NCBI RefSeq assembly: GCF_048773025.1 | Contig: NC_133570.1 | Coordinates: 22,542,001 to 22,606,000, forward strand | Reading direction: 5' to 3' | Source of the DNA: Camelus bactrianus | Lineage: Eukaryota; Chordata; Mammalia; Artiodactyla; Camelidae | DNA: 64,000 bases | Shown here: positions 49,640-61,964 of the stretch, piece by piece | How positions within the stretch are numbered: position 1 is the stretch's first letter | Layout: every line of letters begins with the position of its first letter | Notes under the pieces: generated by a model | Databases searched by the model: none | The model's input: the letters and a program-made list of their open reading frames with translations, nothing else | Told to the model about the DNA's origin: nothing | Translations under genes and position numbers: made by a program

Positions 49640-50575
49640 TTTTATTATTTAAATTTTTTTACTTTAATTGAAGTATATATGTAGAACAGTGCATATATCA
49701 TAAGCTTACAGCTTGATAAACTTTCACGAACTAAGCACACTCATGTAACTAACCAGTGTCCAGATCAGCCTTCAAACCCTAGCACCTTAGAAGCCCCCCT
49801 GGACTCCCTTCTAGGGGAACCTGTCTTGATGCCTGACAGTGTGGATTCATTTCGTTCTTTACTTCACATGAGACTCATGTAATGTGTTTGTTCTCCTTGG
49901 TATCTGGCTTCTTTTATTCAGCATTATGTCTGTGTGGTTATGGATTATTCATTCTCATTGCTGTATTAGAATTCCATGTTGTGACTTTCCTGCTGCTGGG
50001 ATTGTTCCCAGTTTGTTACCGTTATGAATAGTGCCGCTGTGAACATTCTAGTGCATGTGTTTTGGTGAGCACGTGTGCACGTTTCTGCTGGTGACACACC
50101 TGGGGCAGAACGACTGCCACACAGGTGCAGAGGTTCCATTCCAGTGCATGTTGCCACACGGTTTTCCAGAGTGGGTAAGTCACAGCCCCGTCCTGGGAGG
50201 GCACAGGAGTTCAGACTGCCCCCCGCCCTCAGCAGCACGGAGTGTTTTCTGCCTTCATTGTAGCCATTCTGGTGGCTGTGAAGTGGTATGGGTTGTTGGT
50301 TTTGTTTGCATTTTCCTGATGATTGTAGCTCTTTTTCTTTTTTTTTTTTTTTTTTTGCTGTCTTGTTGTGAAATGTTCAGGTTGTTTGCAGGTTTTTTTT
50401 TAAATAATAGGAATTCTTTCTAGATCCTGGACATGAGTCTTAGTTTTAGATTTATGTATTGCAAATATCTTCCCTGTTCTGGGAGTTGCCTTTTCATGCT
50501 TATAATGGGGTGTCTCTGATTCTGTGTCATCGATTTCAGTTCTTTAGTGAACTTCATCATTTTGTCATCTGTTTT
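49640..50575 (-). repeat. Old L1 3' region, antisense
   Basis: The order 'ctttaattgaagtatatatgtagaacagtgcatatatc', 'cagatcagccttcaaaccctagc', 'gcattatgtctgtgtgg', 'gtttgttaccgttatgaatagtgccgctgtgaac', 'cattctggtggctgtgaagtgg' and 'tattgcaaatatcttccctg' is a reverse old L1 3' half. A T-run lies at about 50338-50357. Confidence 0.8.
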
Positions 50576-51189
50576 CTGCTGGCTAGATGGGCAGTGTTGA
50601 AAGGGCTACTCTGGGAGGAAGCCCCAGGGAAGGAATAAGGACAGGCCTTTGGCCCGCAGGTGGAAGGATAGAGTTCTTCCCCCTTGTTTGCTCAAGGGAA
50701 GAAAGTAAGGGCACTAGCAGAACAGACGTCACTGAGAAACCATGGCAAACTGAGTGTATGTGAGGGTTTTTTGCCAGGTGGCCTTAGCTTCTGAGTCAGG
50801 TAGGAGATAAGGTTGGACATCCGCCCAGAGTGCATCGCGTGGAGGATCCGAGACTTGGAAGGCAAGGAGAGAGTTTGGGACGGCTCTTGTGTACTTGCAG
50901 GCCAGCTGGGGATGCGGTAGGACTGCCCCTGCCCCTGGAGATTGAGCACTCGGCACACATGCATGCAGGAAGGGCTCTGCAAATACCTGCCAACCGGCCG
51001 GCAGAGGAGTGCCAGTGATGGTGCATGGAGGCTGGCTAGCCAGGTGCTGTCCCCACACTTTGCCGTCTCCTCGCATTTCCCTTCACATCCTTGTATTATT
51101 TGAATACCTGAAAGAAGGAAGAAGTAGGTCCCTCATGACCTACGTGCCTCTTCAAGAGCAGCAGGAACATGTCTCTTCTATCAATTTAG

Positions 51190-51325
51190 AAACTGCATTT
51201 AAATCTCAGCTCTGGCACTAATAGCTGGGCGACTGACAGCATGTCATTTAACTTCTCAGAGTCTCATTTCACTTTTTGGTGAAACAAGCATCATGCTGTT
51301 TGAATGTGGAAATGACTAAATCACT
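51190..51325 (+). repeat. MIR SINE
   Basis: The order 'ttaaatctcagctctggcactaatagctgggcgactgacagcatgtcatttaacttctcagagtctcatttc' follows the MIR sense core. Confidence 0.85.
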
Positions 51326-51424
51326 GTATAATCCTGACCCATCTCAGTATGGGTCTGCAGCATTGAAATGGGTGACTTGGGTGCAGGCTGGACACCTGTG
51401 TAAGTAAGTAACTTGTGGAGCTTC

Positions 51425-52035
51425 TTTGGGGGTTTTTTAATTACTGTTATTTTAATTGGAGTGAAATGCACGTGGCATCAAATTTACCATCTTAACCATC
51501 TTTGAGCATACAGTTCAGTAAAGTATATTACATTGTTGTACAACAGATCCGTGGAACTTTTCCATCTTGCAGAACTGAAACTCTACCCTTTAACAACTCT
51601 CCATTCTCCCCTCACTCACTTCCTGGAAACTGCCAGTCTACTTTCCCTCTCTGTGAATTTGACTGTTTTAGGGGCCTCATATAAGTGAGCATAATGCCCG
51701 CAAGCCTCATCCAGATTGTCCCATAGGGCAGATTTTCCTTCTCTGTCAGCCATGCGTCCATTGATGGATACTTGGGTTGCTTGCACCTCTTGGCTGTGGT
51801 GACTAATGCTGCTATGCAGGTAGGTGTACAAATAGCTCTTTAAGACCCTGCTTTCAGTTCTTTTGGCTATATCCCCAGAGGTGGAATTTTCAGCTCATAT
51901 GGTAATTCTATGTTTCATTTTTTGAGGAATATCATACCGTGTTTTAAAGCAGCTGCACCATTTTACATTGCCACCAACAGTACACAGGTGTTCCAGTTAC
52001 TCCACATTCTCACCAGTACTGATTTTTTGGGGGGT
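51425..52035 (-). repeat. Old L1 3' region, antisense
   Basis: The order 'ttttaattggagtgaaatgcacgtggcatcaaatttaccatc', 'tgtacaacagatccgtggaacttttcc', 'catataagtgagcataatgcc', 'catgcgtccattgatggatacttgggttgcttgcacc' and 'ttacattgccaccaacagtacacagg' is a reverse old L1 3' half. Confidence 0.85.
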
Positions 52036-52064
52036 TTTTAATAGTAGCCATCCTAATAGTAGAC

Positions 52065-52180
52065 ATCAATAAATATTTGTTCTCTCACATTTTCTGTGAG
52101 TCAGGAATTGAGGTGTGGGCCTAGTTGGGCCGTAGTGAGGTGGGCCTTGTGCTCTGTGTGGTTGTTGTCAGCACAAGTAT
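52065..52180 (+). repeat. Ancient repeat fragment A (family not assigned)
   Basis: The phrases 'aataaatatttgttctctcac' and 'gtgagtcaggaattgaggtgtgggcctagttggg' recur in closely similar form at 52985-53055 and in looser form at 11060-11110. Confidence 0.55.
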
Positions 52181-52934
52181 TTGGCAGCTAATGTGGGAGT
52201 GACTTCTTCAGTACACTGTATGTTAAACACTTTCTGGGATAGAAATCTGAATAAGATACAACCCTTACCTCAGAGGCGGTTTTCATAAATACAATTGGGA
52301 ACTTACAACTTGGAGGTCTGCGCGTGCATGTGTGTGTGTGTATTTTCTCTTTGTTCAGACACAATTATAAAAGTACTTAAATGGTCATACAGTATCACCA
52401 TTGTTAACAATTAATGACATTAAACATTGAAAGTTAAAGAACATTTAACTTTTGTTCCCTGGGTTTTAGTAGAATTTTAAGTCTTCATGGTGAATTTTCC
52501 AGTTAGTCAGACTAGACTTCATAAATACTCTGCTAACTGCACAGGTGAGTTTGGGAGACTCCCTTTTCCGCCATCCTGGGATCGGGCCTTCGCAGCTGTC
52601 GGAAGGCCCCGTCTTACTGTGTCTCAGATGTAAGCCTCCCTGAGAAGGGAAGGCAGGCACCGCCCTTAGGTTCTCACAATCACTTAACAGAGCAGAGGGC
52701 GGGTACCCAGGGGTAGTATGTTAAAGTTACTTTTTAAAGTACACTCCTAGCAACCGAGGGAAGGACTTTGTCCATTTTTCTGTAGTTGACCCTGTGGCTT
52801 TGCAGTACAGTTGGCTGTCCAGTTCTAGGAGGAAGTTTTAGGTGGTTGTTGTGTTCTCTCCTGTCCTCTTCAGACCAGGTGACATCTACAGAGCTTTCTG
52901 TTATCTCGTTCGTCCTCATTCCTTGGCTGTAGTA

Positions 52935-53090
52935 CTAATCTGCTGCTGTGTAATAAATACCCTACAGCTTCGTGACTGAAAACATCTATAAACATTTGTG
53001 ATCCCACATTTTTGATGAGTTAGGAATTGAGGAGTGGGCCTGGTGGGGCAGTTCTGGCTCAGGGCTCAGTTTTTATGTCACAGTCCCCTT
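52935..53090 (+). repeat. Ancient repeat fragment B (same family as 52065)
   Basis: It starts 'aatctgctgctgtgtaataaataccctacagc', then 'aaacatttgtgatcccac', 'gagttaggaattgaggagtgggcctggtggggcagttctggctc'. It includes the left end missing in fragment A. Confidence 0.6.
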
Positions 53091-53404
53091 GCATGTAACA
53101 CTTGACACGTTGTTACTGAGTCCCATTCAGTCTGTATTTCTCTGCATTTGTACAGACTCTGCTCTGCCAAGCCTTCTCCTTTTCTGAACCTTTATGGTTT
53201 ATAGTTACCACTCCCAGCTCCTGAGTTGCCCTTTAAAATTTGCTTGCTGTGTTCCTTCAGTTGAATCTTATCTTTGTTCTTTGTTTAAAACATGTTTGTT
53301 TATTTTGTTGGATTTTGAAAGAGGAGGCATTCTGTACCATTTCTCACTTAGTGCTTCCCAAAGTTCTATTGTGTAGGACTTTCTGGGCACATTCTTAAGT
53401 AATG

Positions 53405-53520
53405 GAAGGGACACAGAATTCAGAGGAAGGACCAGATGTTAATCCTAGCCCTGCTGTTGGATGGCTTTGGCTAAATCTATGGTTTAGCTTCTATGGTAGG
53501 AATTTAACTCTTTTAAAGTT
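53405..53520 (+). repeat. MIR SINE fragment (tentative)
   Basis: The phrases 'gaccagatgttaatcctagccctgctgttggatggctttggctaaatc' resemble the MIR sense head and core. Confidence 0.45.
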
Positions 53521-53784
53521 GTATATAGTTGGTATATTCTTAAAAATTAGACTAAATTTTATATCTAATGAGAATATAAGGAAAATTAAAATAATGCAGG
53601 GTTTATAGTGATGAACAGGAAATTGATAGAATTATTAAGTAATTTAATGATTATTTTAAAATGATAATAAAATCATAAAAATGAGATTTTTTTTTAATTT
53701 GGGCCTGAGACTTAGATAAAATTATTGTTGTGTAGGTGGTAGCAGTATTATTTGCATTTGTATTGAATTTATTCATTATATGTT

Positions 53785-53830
53785 TTTATTGAAGTATAGT
53801 CAGTTTACAGTGTTGTGTTTAATGTATGAA
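53785..53830 (-). repeat. Short L1 3' end fragment, antisense
   Basis: It reads 'tttttattgaagtatagtcagtttacagtgttgtgttta', the terminal 45 bases of the cetartiodactyl-type L1 3' UTR in reverse. Confidence 0.7.
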
Positions 53831-53844
53831 ATAAGATTTTGCAG

Positions 53845-54000
53845 ATATTTATTCTTCTAAATAACCCTACATCTGAGAGACCAGTATTCTTTCCATTTTA
53901 TGGGGCAGGTGCTGCGGTTCAGCAAGGTTAAGAGAGTTGCTGTGGTTATAAGCACAGAGTTGTGACAGTGCGAGAACTTGAATTTTGGGACTTCCAAGAC
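53845..54000 (-). repeat. MIR SINE
   Basis: The order 'ataaccctacatctgagagaccag', 'ccattttatggggcaggtgctgcggttcagcaaggttaagagagttgctg' and 'gagaacttgaattttggg' is the reverse MIR consensus. Confidence 0.65.
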
Positions 54001-54779
54001 ACTCTTTGTAATGTGACTCAAAATATAACTTGAGTAGTTTAAGTTATTTCTTCTCATGCATCTCAGTCCAGCGCTTTGTAGATTTTCTGGAGCGTGTGAA
54101 GGCAGGAGTGTCAGCAGCTGTCCCGGAGATCAGCTGCTCTCCAGTGTGCCAAGGGCCACTGTCTCCGGCAGTATTTCTCTCTGTCTGGGTCTTTGATTGT
54201 GTTTGGGAACAGATGTGGTTATTACTCAAGGGAGAAAGGGAGGAGATGATATAGGGAGAAAAGAAAAGAAACTGACTTCAGAAATAAGATTTCCACAGTA
54301 ACTTGAGCAACGAGGAATTTGAGTAATTTCACAGAAATTCCTAGTTGTGCTGACCAGTATCCTACGGAATTCTTGTAGGTCTGTGGAGTCCTTGGGGATC
54401 CTTTGTGTTCACTCTCAAATGACAGGAACAGATTCAGGCCAGGACCCGAGGGCTGGAGGACTGGGTTGAGGACCTGGGAGTCAGCAGGAGTCAAGGCGGT
54501 GCTTCGTGTCAGTCTCCCTGCAGCGTCCTCTCTCTGCAGGATGAGGCCCAGGTGTGCGCCTCCCAAACACACATTCCTCTACCAGCCTGGCCCTCAGGTT
54601 CCCAGGTTCTCTGAGAAGAGATGCTAGTTGGCCCAGCTCAGCCTTTGGGTGGGCTTTCCCTGTGCTGGGTGTTAGCTCTCCAGCCAGGGCCAGGGAGGGG
54701 CTATACTCTCAGGGGGCCCAGGCCGGGCGATCTGGCAGATCTCTTGGGTAAGGGTCACCTGGGCTGGGCAGGTACCTGA

Positions 54780-54960
54780 AAGGTGTCTGTCACAGAAGGT
54801 CACCTAGGGAGCTTTGTAAAAAGAGTGCCAGGCTCTGCTCCCCAGTAGTTTTGTTCAGTCAATAGGTATGGAGTAGAAACTGGGTACCCACACTTTTTAA
54901 AGCTCCCTGGATAATACTGATGCCTACTTAGATTTGGAAATCATTTTACTCCAGTACATA
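54780..54960. mobile_element. MER5/MER20-like hAT derivative (diverged)
   Basis: The phrases 'aggtcacctagggagctttgtaaaaagagtgccaggctctgctcccc', 'ttaaagctccctggataatactgatgcc' and 'tagatttggaaatca' fit the hAT-Charlie short-element order. Confidence 0.6.
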
Positions 54961-55454
54961 CGGATCAATCAGTACATATTTGCGTTAAGGAAATAATGGA
55001 AGGATAAAAAGAAACTAATAAAATGCTTACAGGGTGAGGGTGGATGAAGACAGTGATGGAAGCAAGATTTCTCTCTCGCTCTTTTTTTTCTAATTTTAAT
55101 CTGAACATTCAACCCATTTAAAATTTAAAGAAACATTTTAGTCTAAACAATTAGAAAACAACCCTCCAGAAACCTCATTTTAAAAAATTGAAGATAACAA
55201 AGACCAGAAGATGTCACTGTTAACTGTGGTCAGATTTCTTATCTGCGATGAAATTCCAGTTTTTGGTATTAATCATTTAAATGTAATTCATTTTTCCTCA
55301 TCAGCATAATCCCATAGGAGTTAACGCTGGAGGCTGGAGAAGGGGCAGGGAAGTAGAAGACAGCGCATCCTGCAGGGAGGGTTCCTCCCCAGCAGACCTA
55401 AACCAGGAGACGCTGGCCCAGGACGAGGCGGGCTGGGAGGGGAAGCATAGGAGC

Positions 55455-55625
55455 AGCGAATCTCAGTCTTAGGTATATATTAGAACCACCTAGAAAAACT
55501 CTCAGTGCCCAGACTGCACCCTAGACCAGTCTGGCCGGTCTCTGGCTGTGAGACCAGGTGTTTCTCCACCTCCATCTGTGGTTCCAGGGTGTGGGCAAGG
55601 GTGAGAGCCCGGGCTGGAGCAGCAG
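55455..55625. mobile_element. MER5-like hAT derivative (diverged)
   Basis: The phrases 'gcgaatctcagtcttaggtatatattagaaccacctagaaaaactctcagtgcccagactgcaccctagaccag' fit the head of a short hAT-Charlie element; the far end is less clear. Confidence 0.55.
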
Positions 55626-55924
55626 GGACCCACCACCGCCATGGCGGGCCACCCCCTTTACCTGTAATGTATGAATCAGGAACGTGGGTAGAATCTTTAC
55701 TTTGTGTTAGAAACTGCTCTGAGTGCTTCGCATCCTCTGTTTAATTTATTACTCCACCTGTTCTCATTGTTGCCTTTTTATCGTACTAGTTCCCTTATTC
55801 CTTTTAAGTCTGGTCTAGTTTCCCTCTTTTCACATTCTTCTCATTCTCTGTTTTTTCTTTTTAAAATCTTTGTTACACATGCACACACACAAATTTATGT
55901 ATATAATTTTTAACAAAAGGATGT

Positions 55925-56740
55925 AATATTAAAACTTTTTATTTTGAGATAATTTTAGACTTAAAAAACAGTGCAAAAATAGTCCAGAGAGTTCCCGTGT
56001 AACCGCTGTTTCCTAATGTTGACATCGTATACATGTATAGTAATACCAGGACCAGGAAATGAAAACTGGGGGAATACTGTCAACCAGATGCAGCCTTTGT
56101 TCACATCTCCCCGTTTTCCCACCAATGTCATTTTTCCTTCCAGGGTCCCATTTTGCATTTAATTATTGTATCTCCTTAATCTCTCCCAGCCGTGACATTT
56201 CTTCAGTCTTCCCTTATCTTTCATGACTGTGACACGTTTGAAGAGTTCTGGAATGTTATTTTGTAGACTGTCCCTCAGTTTTTGTCTGATGCTTTTTTCA
56301 TGACTGCAGTGAGATTAAGAGTGATGTGCTCCTCTTGAAACATCATATCAGTTTATGTTGTTGAGTTTTTTTTATCCCTGGAGGTACTAACTTTAATCAC
56401 CTGGTTAAGTTGGGGTCCGCCTATTTATCCCTTTGTAATTGGCAAATACTTGGAGGATGTACTTTGAGACTGTGCAGATACCCTGTTTCTTCTCAGATTT
56501 TCACTTACTAAATTAAGCTTCCATCCATTGATCTTGTCTGAAAAAAATTGTGGTATTTGCCTAAGCGGTTTTTCTGTTTCTCTTATTCCTTCGAATTGGA
56601 GTGCTTCTGTAAGAAAAGAGTTGCCCCTTATCCCCACATACTTATTCAGTTACTTATTTGTGTCAGTATGAACTCATGGATATTTATTTTATTCTGTGAG
56701 TTACAATCCAATATTGTCTTTTTTTTATTCAAGTTGTTGC
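55925..56740 (-). repeat. Old L1 3' region, antisense
   Basis: The order 'tttttattttgagataattttagac', 'atagtccagagagttcccgtgtaaccgctg', 'tttgcatttaattattgtatctccttaatctc', 'attttgtagactgtccctcag' and 'agttgccccttatccccacatac' is a long reverse old L1 3' region. Confidence 0.8.
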
Positions 56741-57574
56741 AGCTTTGACTTTTCTTGTTTGCTTCTGCCGACTGACCCCCTTCAACAGCCCCGCCCTTAA
56801 GTACCTGCTGAGGTGCAGGGTGTGCTCACTGCTCCTGGGGTGTTGTTGCTTCTAGGTCCTCTCTGCGAGCGGGCTGGGAAGAGGTGTGTCTGCGCCAGCC
56901 CTGGCCTGCTCTCACATCTGTGTTCCTGTGTCTGTCCATGTGTGTTAGAAACGGGTCGCACTGATGGCGCTGCCTCTAATCCAGCACCATGCATTCTGTT
57001 GTTGCCTCTCCGCTCCTGTAACTCTCCGCTTGCCTGGCTCTCACTGTGTGTTCCGTTTATTTGTTCAGTCCCATTCTGTGTCCACATAAGGCAGATTCGG
57101 GATTGCTAACCCATATCCTTGTGAGAAACAAGTTCATGAACATGATGACTGGATCTGTGTGCAGCCCTTTCCTGCTTCAGTGTGACAGCACCCGTTAAGT
57201 GTTGTTTCCTAGAGTTACTGAGGCTAGTTTCTTCCTCCTGCCCTTCGGTGTGTTGATGTTACTCGTTTGTAAGACAGGCTCATTTGTTACTATTTGTGTT
57301 CCGTTTTGGGTTCTTCCCATAAACTGGTTGTTTTGTTTCTTTAGTTTTTTGAATATGTGATGCAATACTGTGGTTTGCAGAGTCCGAGCTGTACCCAGGG
57401 TGGACTCAGAGAAGTGTCCCTCCCTCCTCACCCTGGCCACCCATTCCCTTCCTCCCCTGCACCCCTCTCCCACTCGCCCCCTGTATGAAGCCAGTCTCTA
57501 GTTTTGAATTTATCCTTCCTGTATTTCTGCTGTACAAATAAGCAGTTACATGTACATTTTCTTATAACCCCCTT

Positions 57575-58125
57575 CTTTCTTTCTTTTTAATAGACAGTAC
57601 TCTTTTAGAATAGTTTCAGATTCACAACAGAATTGAGCAGAAAATACAGAGTTCGCACATAGTCCTCCCCACCCACACATACATACTCCCATACCCTCAA
57701 CATCCCTCATCAGTATGTCATATTTGGTACAGTTGATGAACCAACATGGGCACATTATTATCAACCAAAGTCCATAGTTTATATTAGGGTTCACTCTTGA
57801 TATACATGCTATGGGGCCCCCTTCTTTCTTACATGACGGATAGCATAGTATAAATCTCTTTTGTGCTTCACTGTTTTCACTTAACACGGTATCTTTGGAC
57901 CACTGTGTATCCATTCTTACAGGTCTTTTCATTCCTTTTACATGTGTGTAGTGCTCCATCATGTGACTGTCACAGTTGGTTCAGCCTCTCTCTAGTGTAT
58001 GGGTATTTAGGTGTTGTCTAGTATTTTGCAATTACAGAGAATGCTGCAGTGAATAACCTTGTGTGTATGTATTTTCATATCATTGGAGATGTATCTTCAG
58101 GGTAGATTCCTGGGAGTGGGATTGT
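57575..58125 (-). repeat. Old L1 3' region, antisense
   Basis: The phrases 'agaatagtttcagattcacaacagaattgagcag', 'gatgaaccaacatgggcacattattatcaaccaaagtccatag' and 'cagagaatgctgcagtgaataaccttgtg' are the reverse form of an old L1 3' region. Confidence 0.75.
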
Positions 58126-59364
58126 TCAACTAGAAGAGGTGCAGAGGTGTGATTCTGGTAAGTGGTGTCCCACCAATTTCTTCTGAAGGGTTGTGTGATT
58201 TGCCTCCCCCTTAGCTATGTTTGAGAGTTAATTGCATGTATTTTATAACACATACATGTCAGTGATTATGAAATTTTGTCCAGGGTCTTCCTTTCCTTGT
58301 CTGTTTTCTCTTCTGTCATAATGGGTTGCAAAAAAAAAAAAAAGTAAAAGTAGTTTTCCAGAGCTGACCGAAGATTTTCTAACTGGCATTTTAGAGTTAT
58401 AATTATATGTTACATTTTTCTACTTTACCTAGTTTAGCATCTGTTACGTAACATCTCACCACCTGCTTAGTTGTGCAGGCAGCTCTTTTCAGTTTAGATA
58501 ATAATGCTCTGTGCTTCAAGTTTCAACATTTTCCTATCTTAGAGAGTTGTTTCCCACATGTCTGGGTGGGTGTTAGTATTTCTGACCTTGGGGCAGTTCA
58601 GGAGAGACTTGACTTCTCCACACCTCTGTGTTCCGACGGTGGGGATAGCCATCTGAGCCTCTTTCTCTGACTTGACTCATTGGGGCACCGCTTACAAAGG
58701 TGGGTAAGGGCTGCCTTACGAAGCAGGCCACCCTGTGCCCTGACCTGAGGCCCTGGGCTCTGCGGTTCCTTGTCTGCTTGTCCTGGCCAGTCTTGGCCTG
58801 GGCTCGTCTGCTGACCTCTCCTCGTTCAGGGGTCTCTCTTCTCTTGACTTCTCCACCCTCATTTTACAAGAGCCCGACTGTTTATTTTGTCTGACCTCAC
58901 TCACTGCGCTGATGAGATCTGCTGGAGAAAGCCCCTAAATTGTCACAAATGGTACCACTCGACGTCTCTGGATTCTCATTTCTGCTGGTCTCTGACACGA
59001 CCTTTTTTACCTTACTGCTTGTCCTCAGCCAGTCAGGCCCCTCTCACCTCCCTCGTGTGTGGTTTGCCTTTGCAGCCCCTGCCTCCTGGCCTGTCCCACA
59101 CTGTGTGTTCGGTGCACGTGTGCATCTTGTTTCAGATTTTGGTTCATCCTGAGGAGGAAGATCTAAATAGCCAGAACCTTCGAAGGGTACAGGCTGCTTT
59201 GGGAAGCAGAATGCTTTCTGTATCGCGGTCATTACGGTGTTTTTTATTTTTGTCCTCACTGCCTTCTCCAGCTCCTTTTCTGTCGATCTGTCAGAATCTT
59301 GCTCAATTATGAGCCAAACCATGGTTTGTCACCCCCAAGAGGGCACAGCCAGCAGAGGACGACG

Positions 59365-59572
59365 GGCCTCATGTAGCGGCTGAGAGCCTGGTTTGGAATC
59401 CAGTTCTGCCAGCCCCTGGTGTGTGGTCATAGGCAGGTGGCTTGACCGCTCCCTCTGCTGCAGTTTCTTCATCTGTAAAGTAGGGGCTGTGCCTCCCAGG
59501 TAGTGGTGAAGACGGCGTAAGGACTTGAGTAAAGCTCTTTGCACTGGGCTGAGTCTCAGTAACCCGTGGCCG
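59365..59572 (+). repeat. MIR SINE, nearly complete
   Basis: The order 'gagcctggtttggaatccagttctgccagcccctggtgtgtggtcataggcaggtggcttgacc', 'cagtttcttcatctgtaaagtaggggctg' and 'taaagctctttgcactgggctgagtctcagtaacc' follows the whole MIR. Confidence 0.88.
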
Positions 59573-60314
59573 CTGTGGGTAACGAGATCCTTTCTCACTT
59601 TCTTATCCTTCATGTCAGAGGCGTCGGAACTGCCTGTTAGAAAGTGTGGCCTTGAAGGAGGCTCGATGTGCTGAGCCTTGGATGATGACTTGGAGCTGTT
59701 GTCCTGGCTCACCGCTAGCCAGCATAACCTGGACCATTCTTGATTCACCCCAGTGAGGGTGGGAGGGAATAACGGGAGGGGGGAAGGTAGGAGGGTCCCC
59801 AGAGAGAATCCCATCTGCTTCATCAGGGCGTCTCTCACGACGAGTTCAGAGCTTAGGCGAACGACACAGGTCATTTCTAAAAAGTATTGCTTTGGATTAG
59901 ACCTGTTCTGAGAACACGGACTGTGACTTTGAGCCTCTCTGGCTGCTTCACACAAAACAGAATTGTTACGGTTGTGGGATTTTAGGGTGATCAGAGTCAC
60001 AGTACCAAATCCCGATGGGTACCTTAGATCTAGTAACATAGACTCAGTTTTCCCTATTTGTGTGGAGACAAATGTCAGTTTTTCATATTTTTGCCTTTAA
60101 TAATTTGTGGAGCCTTTACTGAATATGAGTCACTACAGGTCTTCATGTTTCTGTGTTACATCTGTGCATACATGTGTGTGTATGTACATTCAGCCACAAA
60201 TGAGTGTGGGTTTTTTCCCAGTCTCTTGTATACATATAAAATTTTTAAAAGAAATTTTGCACTTCTTACGTTTGGAAGAAGCCTAAACACAGAATAATGG
60301 AATCTTCTTTTTGT

Positions 60315-60410
60315 AACTTAACCAACACTATCAGCCCAGGCATACAGGCACAGCCCAGCTAGGACCAAAGCTCAAACCTCCTGATTTGAAATCTGGTGTC
60401 CTTTTCTGAT
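60315..60410 (-). repeat. MIR-like fragment (tentative)
   Basis: The phrases 'cacagcccagctaggaccaaagctcaaacctcctgatttgaaatctggtg' resemble the reverse MIR 5' half ('agctaggatttgaacccagg'). Confidence 0.5.
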
Positions 60411-61509
60411 ATTACTTTCTTTTTAGGGTTTCATTTGATAAATTAACAAATGTCAGTAAAATAAATGAAGTAATAAAAAATGACTATCCCACTTTTCTTG
60501 GATGGCCTTCTTTCAGGCTTTTTGTTTGCTGTTTTTACAGTCCTCATAACCCTTGGGCTTTCCTCATTTTTGAGCCAAGCAAGTGGTTGCTCAGAGGTGT
60601 CGGGTAACCCAGCAATGTCTCAGCTGTTAAGAGATGGGGCCAGAACTGGACCTCGTCTATTTGACCCCTGTTTTATTACCTAAGAGGTTAAAAAAATGCA
60701 TGTGTAGATAGCCAGGTTGTTCAAGCTCTGGGTTTGGATTTCCTTTCCTAGAGAGGTTGCATATCTGTTAATGATGTCAGATTTTAGGCTGTGATATGTG
60801 TAGAATATTGGAGCACTGATACTTAAAGTAATGCACAATTATGATGATTTTATAGCTAAAATGACTTTAGCTTTTATTTGCTCACTTGTTGGTTCTTACC
60901 CTCTAGAAAAACCTTTGCACTGGCTTTCTTGGTTAGTAAATTATGAGAAAATCAAGCTAAAGTCACGAACACGTTTTCTTTTAAAGCAGTCATTTGTATT
61001 ATCTACCTACTTATTTTTGGAACATTAATTTGGATCAGTCTAACTTACTTAGCATCTGAAGACAAGTTAATTTTTATCTGTGAAACAGAGTACTGTAGTT
61101 TTGTGTTGAAATAATTAAAGTTCACCAAAATGGGTAGCTCAGAGAACAGCTTAATAGCTTCTCTAAAAATAACCCCTTCACAGTTGATAGGTAGCATTTT
61201 AGTTGCTTAACAGTGTGTACAGTATGTGGTGCTAATGCACGATAAGATACCTCCTTTATTTAGACAAATTTTATCATCCATGAATACTGTTGAGCCTCTG
61301 CAATGAAATGGCCATAATGACTGGGGAGGGTAGGGAGAAAACCTGACCTCAGCAGACATTTTATATTCATGTCAAAGCCTTGGAAATGACTGGAAGCCTG
61401 GGCATGTAGTCTCATGACACCGCCACTGCTTAAAACCTGTTTGGAACATGTGCCTTCAGTGTGAAGAAAATCAACCTCGTAATTTTATAACATGGCTCAA
61501 ATTTTAAAA

Positions 61510-61962
61510 ATCACCTTTTGAGATGTATTTTTTATCTATAATGTGCCTCTTCTTTGTGCACAGTTCAGTGAGTCTTGGCAAATGCACACACTTGTGTACC
61601 TGCCGCCACAGGGAAGACACGGAATGTTATAACCCAGGAGTGCCCTGGTGCCCCTTTGTAGTCCATCGTCAGCTTGGGCGGTTATGGCTTGGTTTTCTGT
61701 CTCTCACAGTTGGCCTCAGCTTACCTGGAGTTTCAGACAGATGGAGTCACAGAGTCTGCTCTCCTTCATCTGGCTTCTTTCATGCAGCGTGCTGTGTGCA
61801 CCTGTCGGTCCATGTTTCCTTCGTGTTGCTCAGTGCTCTTCCATTGCACGGTTAACATAGTCTGTGCTTTCCTTGTTGGTGAATATTTGGCTTGTTCCAA
61901 ATTTGTGATTATTAAGAGTAAAGCTCCTACAAACATTTGTATACAAGCCTCTGTGGACATAT
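61510..61962 (-). repeat. Old L1 3' region, antisense
   Basis: The phrases 'cagttcagtgagtcttggcaaatgcac', 'ccgccacagggaagacacggaatg', 'ttcatgcagcgtgctg' and 'gattattaagagtaaagctcctacaaacatttgtatacaagcctctgtggacatat' are a reverse old L1 3' region. Confidence 0.8.
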
Positions 61963-61964
61963 AT

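Noticed and set aside
59329-60039. 236-codon minus-strand frame in MAPK1 intron 1
   Set aside because: It runs through a nearly complete MIR and shows no conserved motif; a chance open frame.
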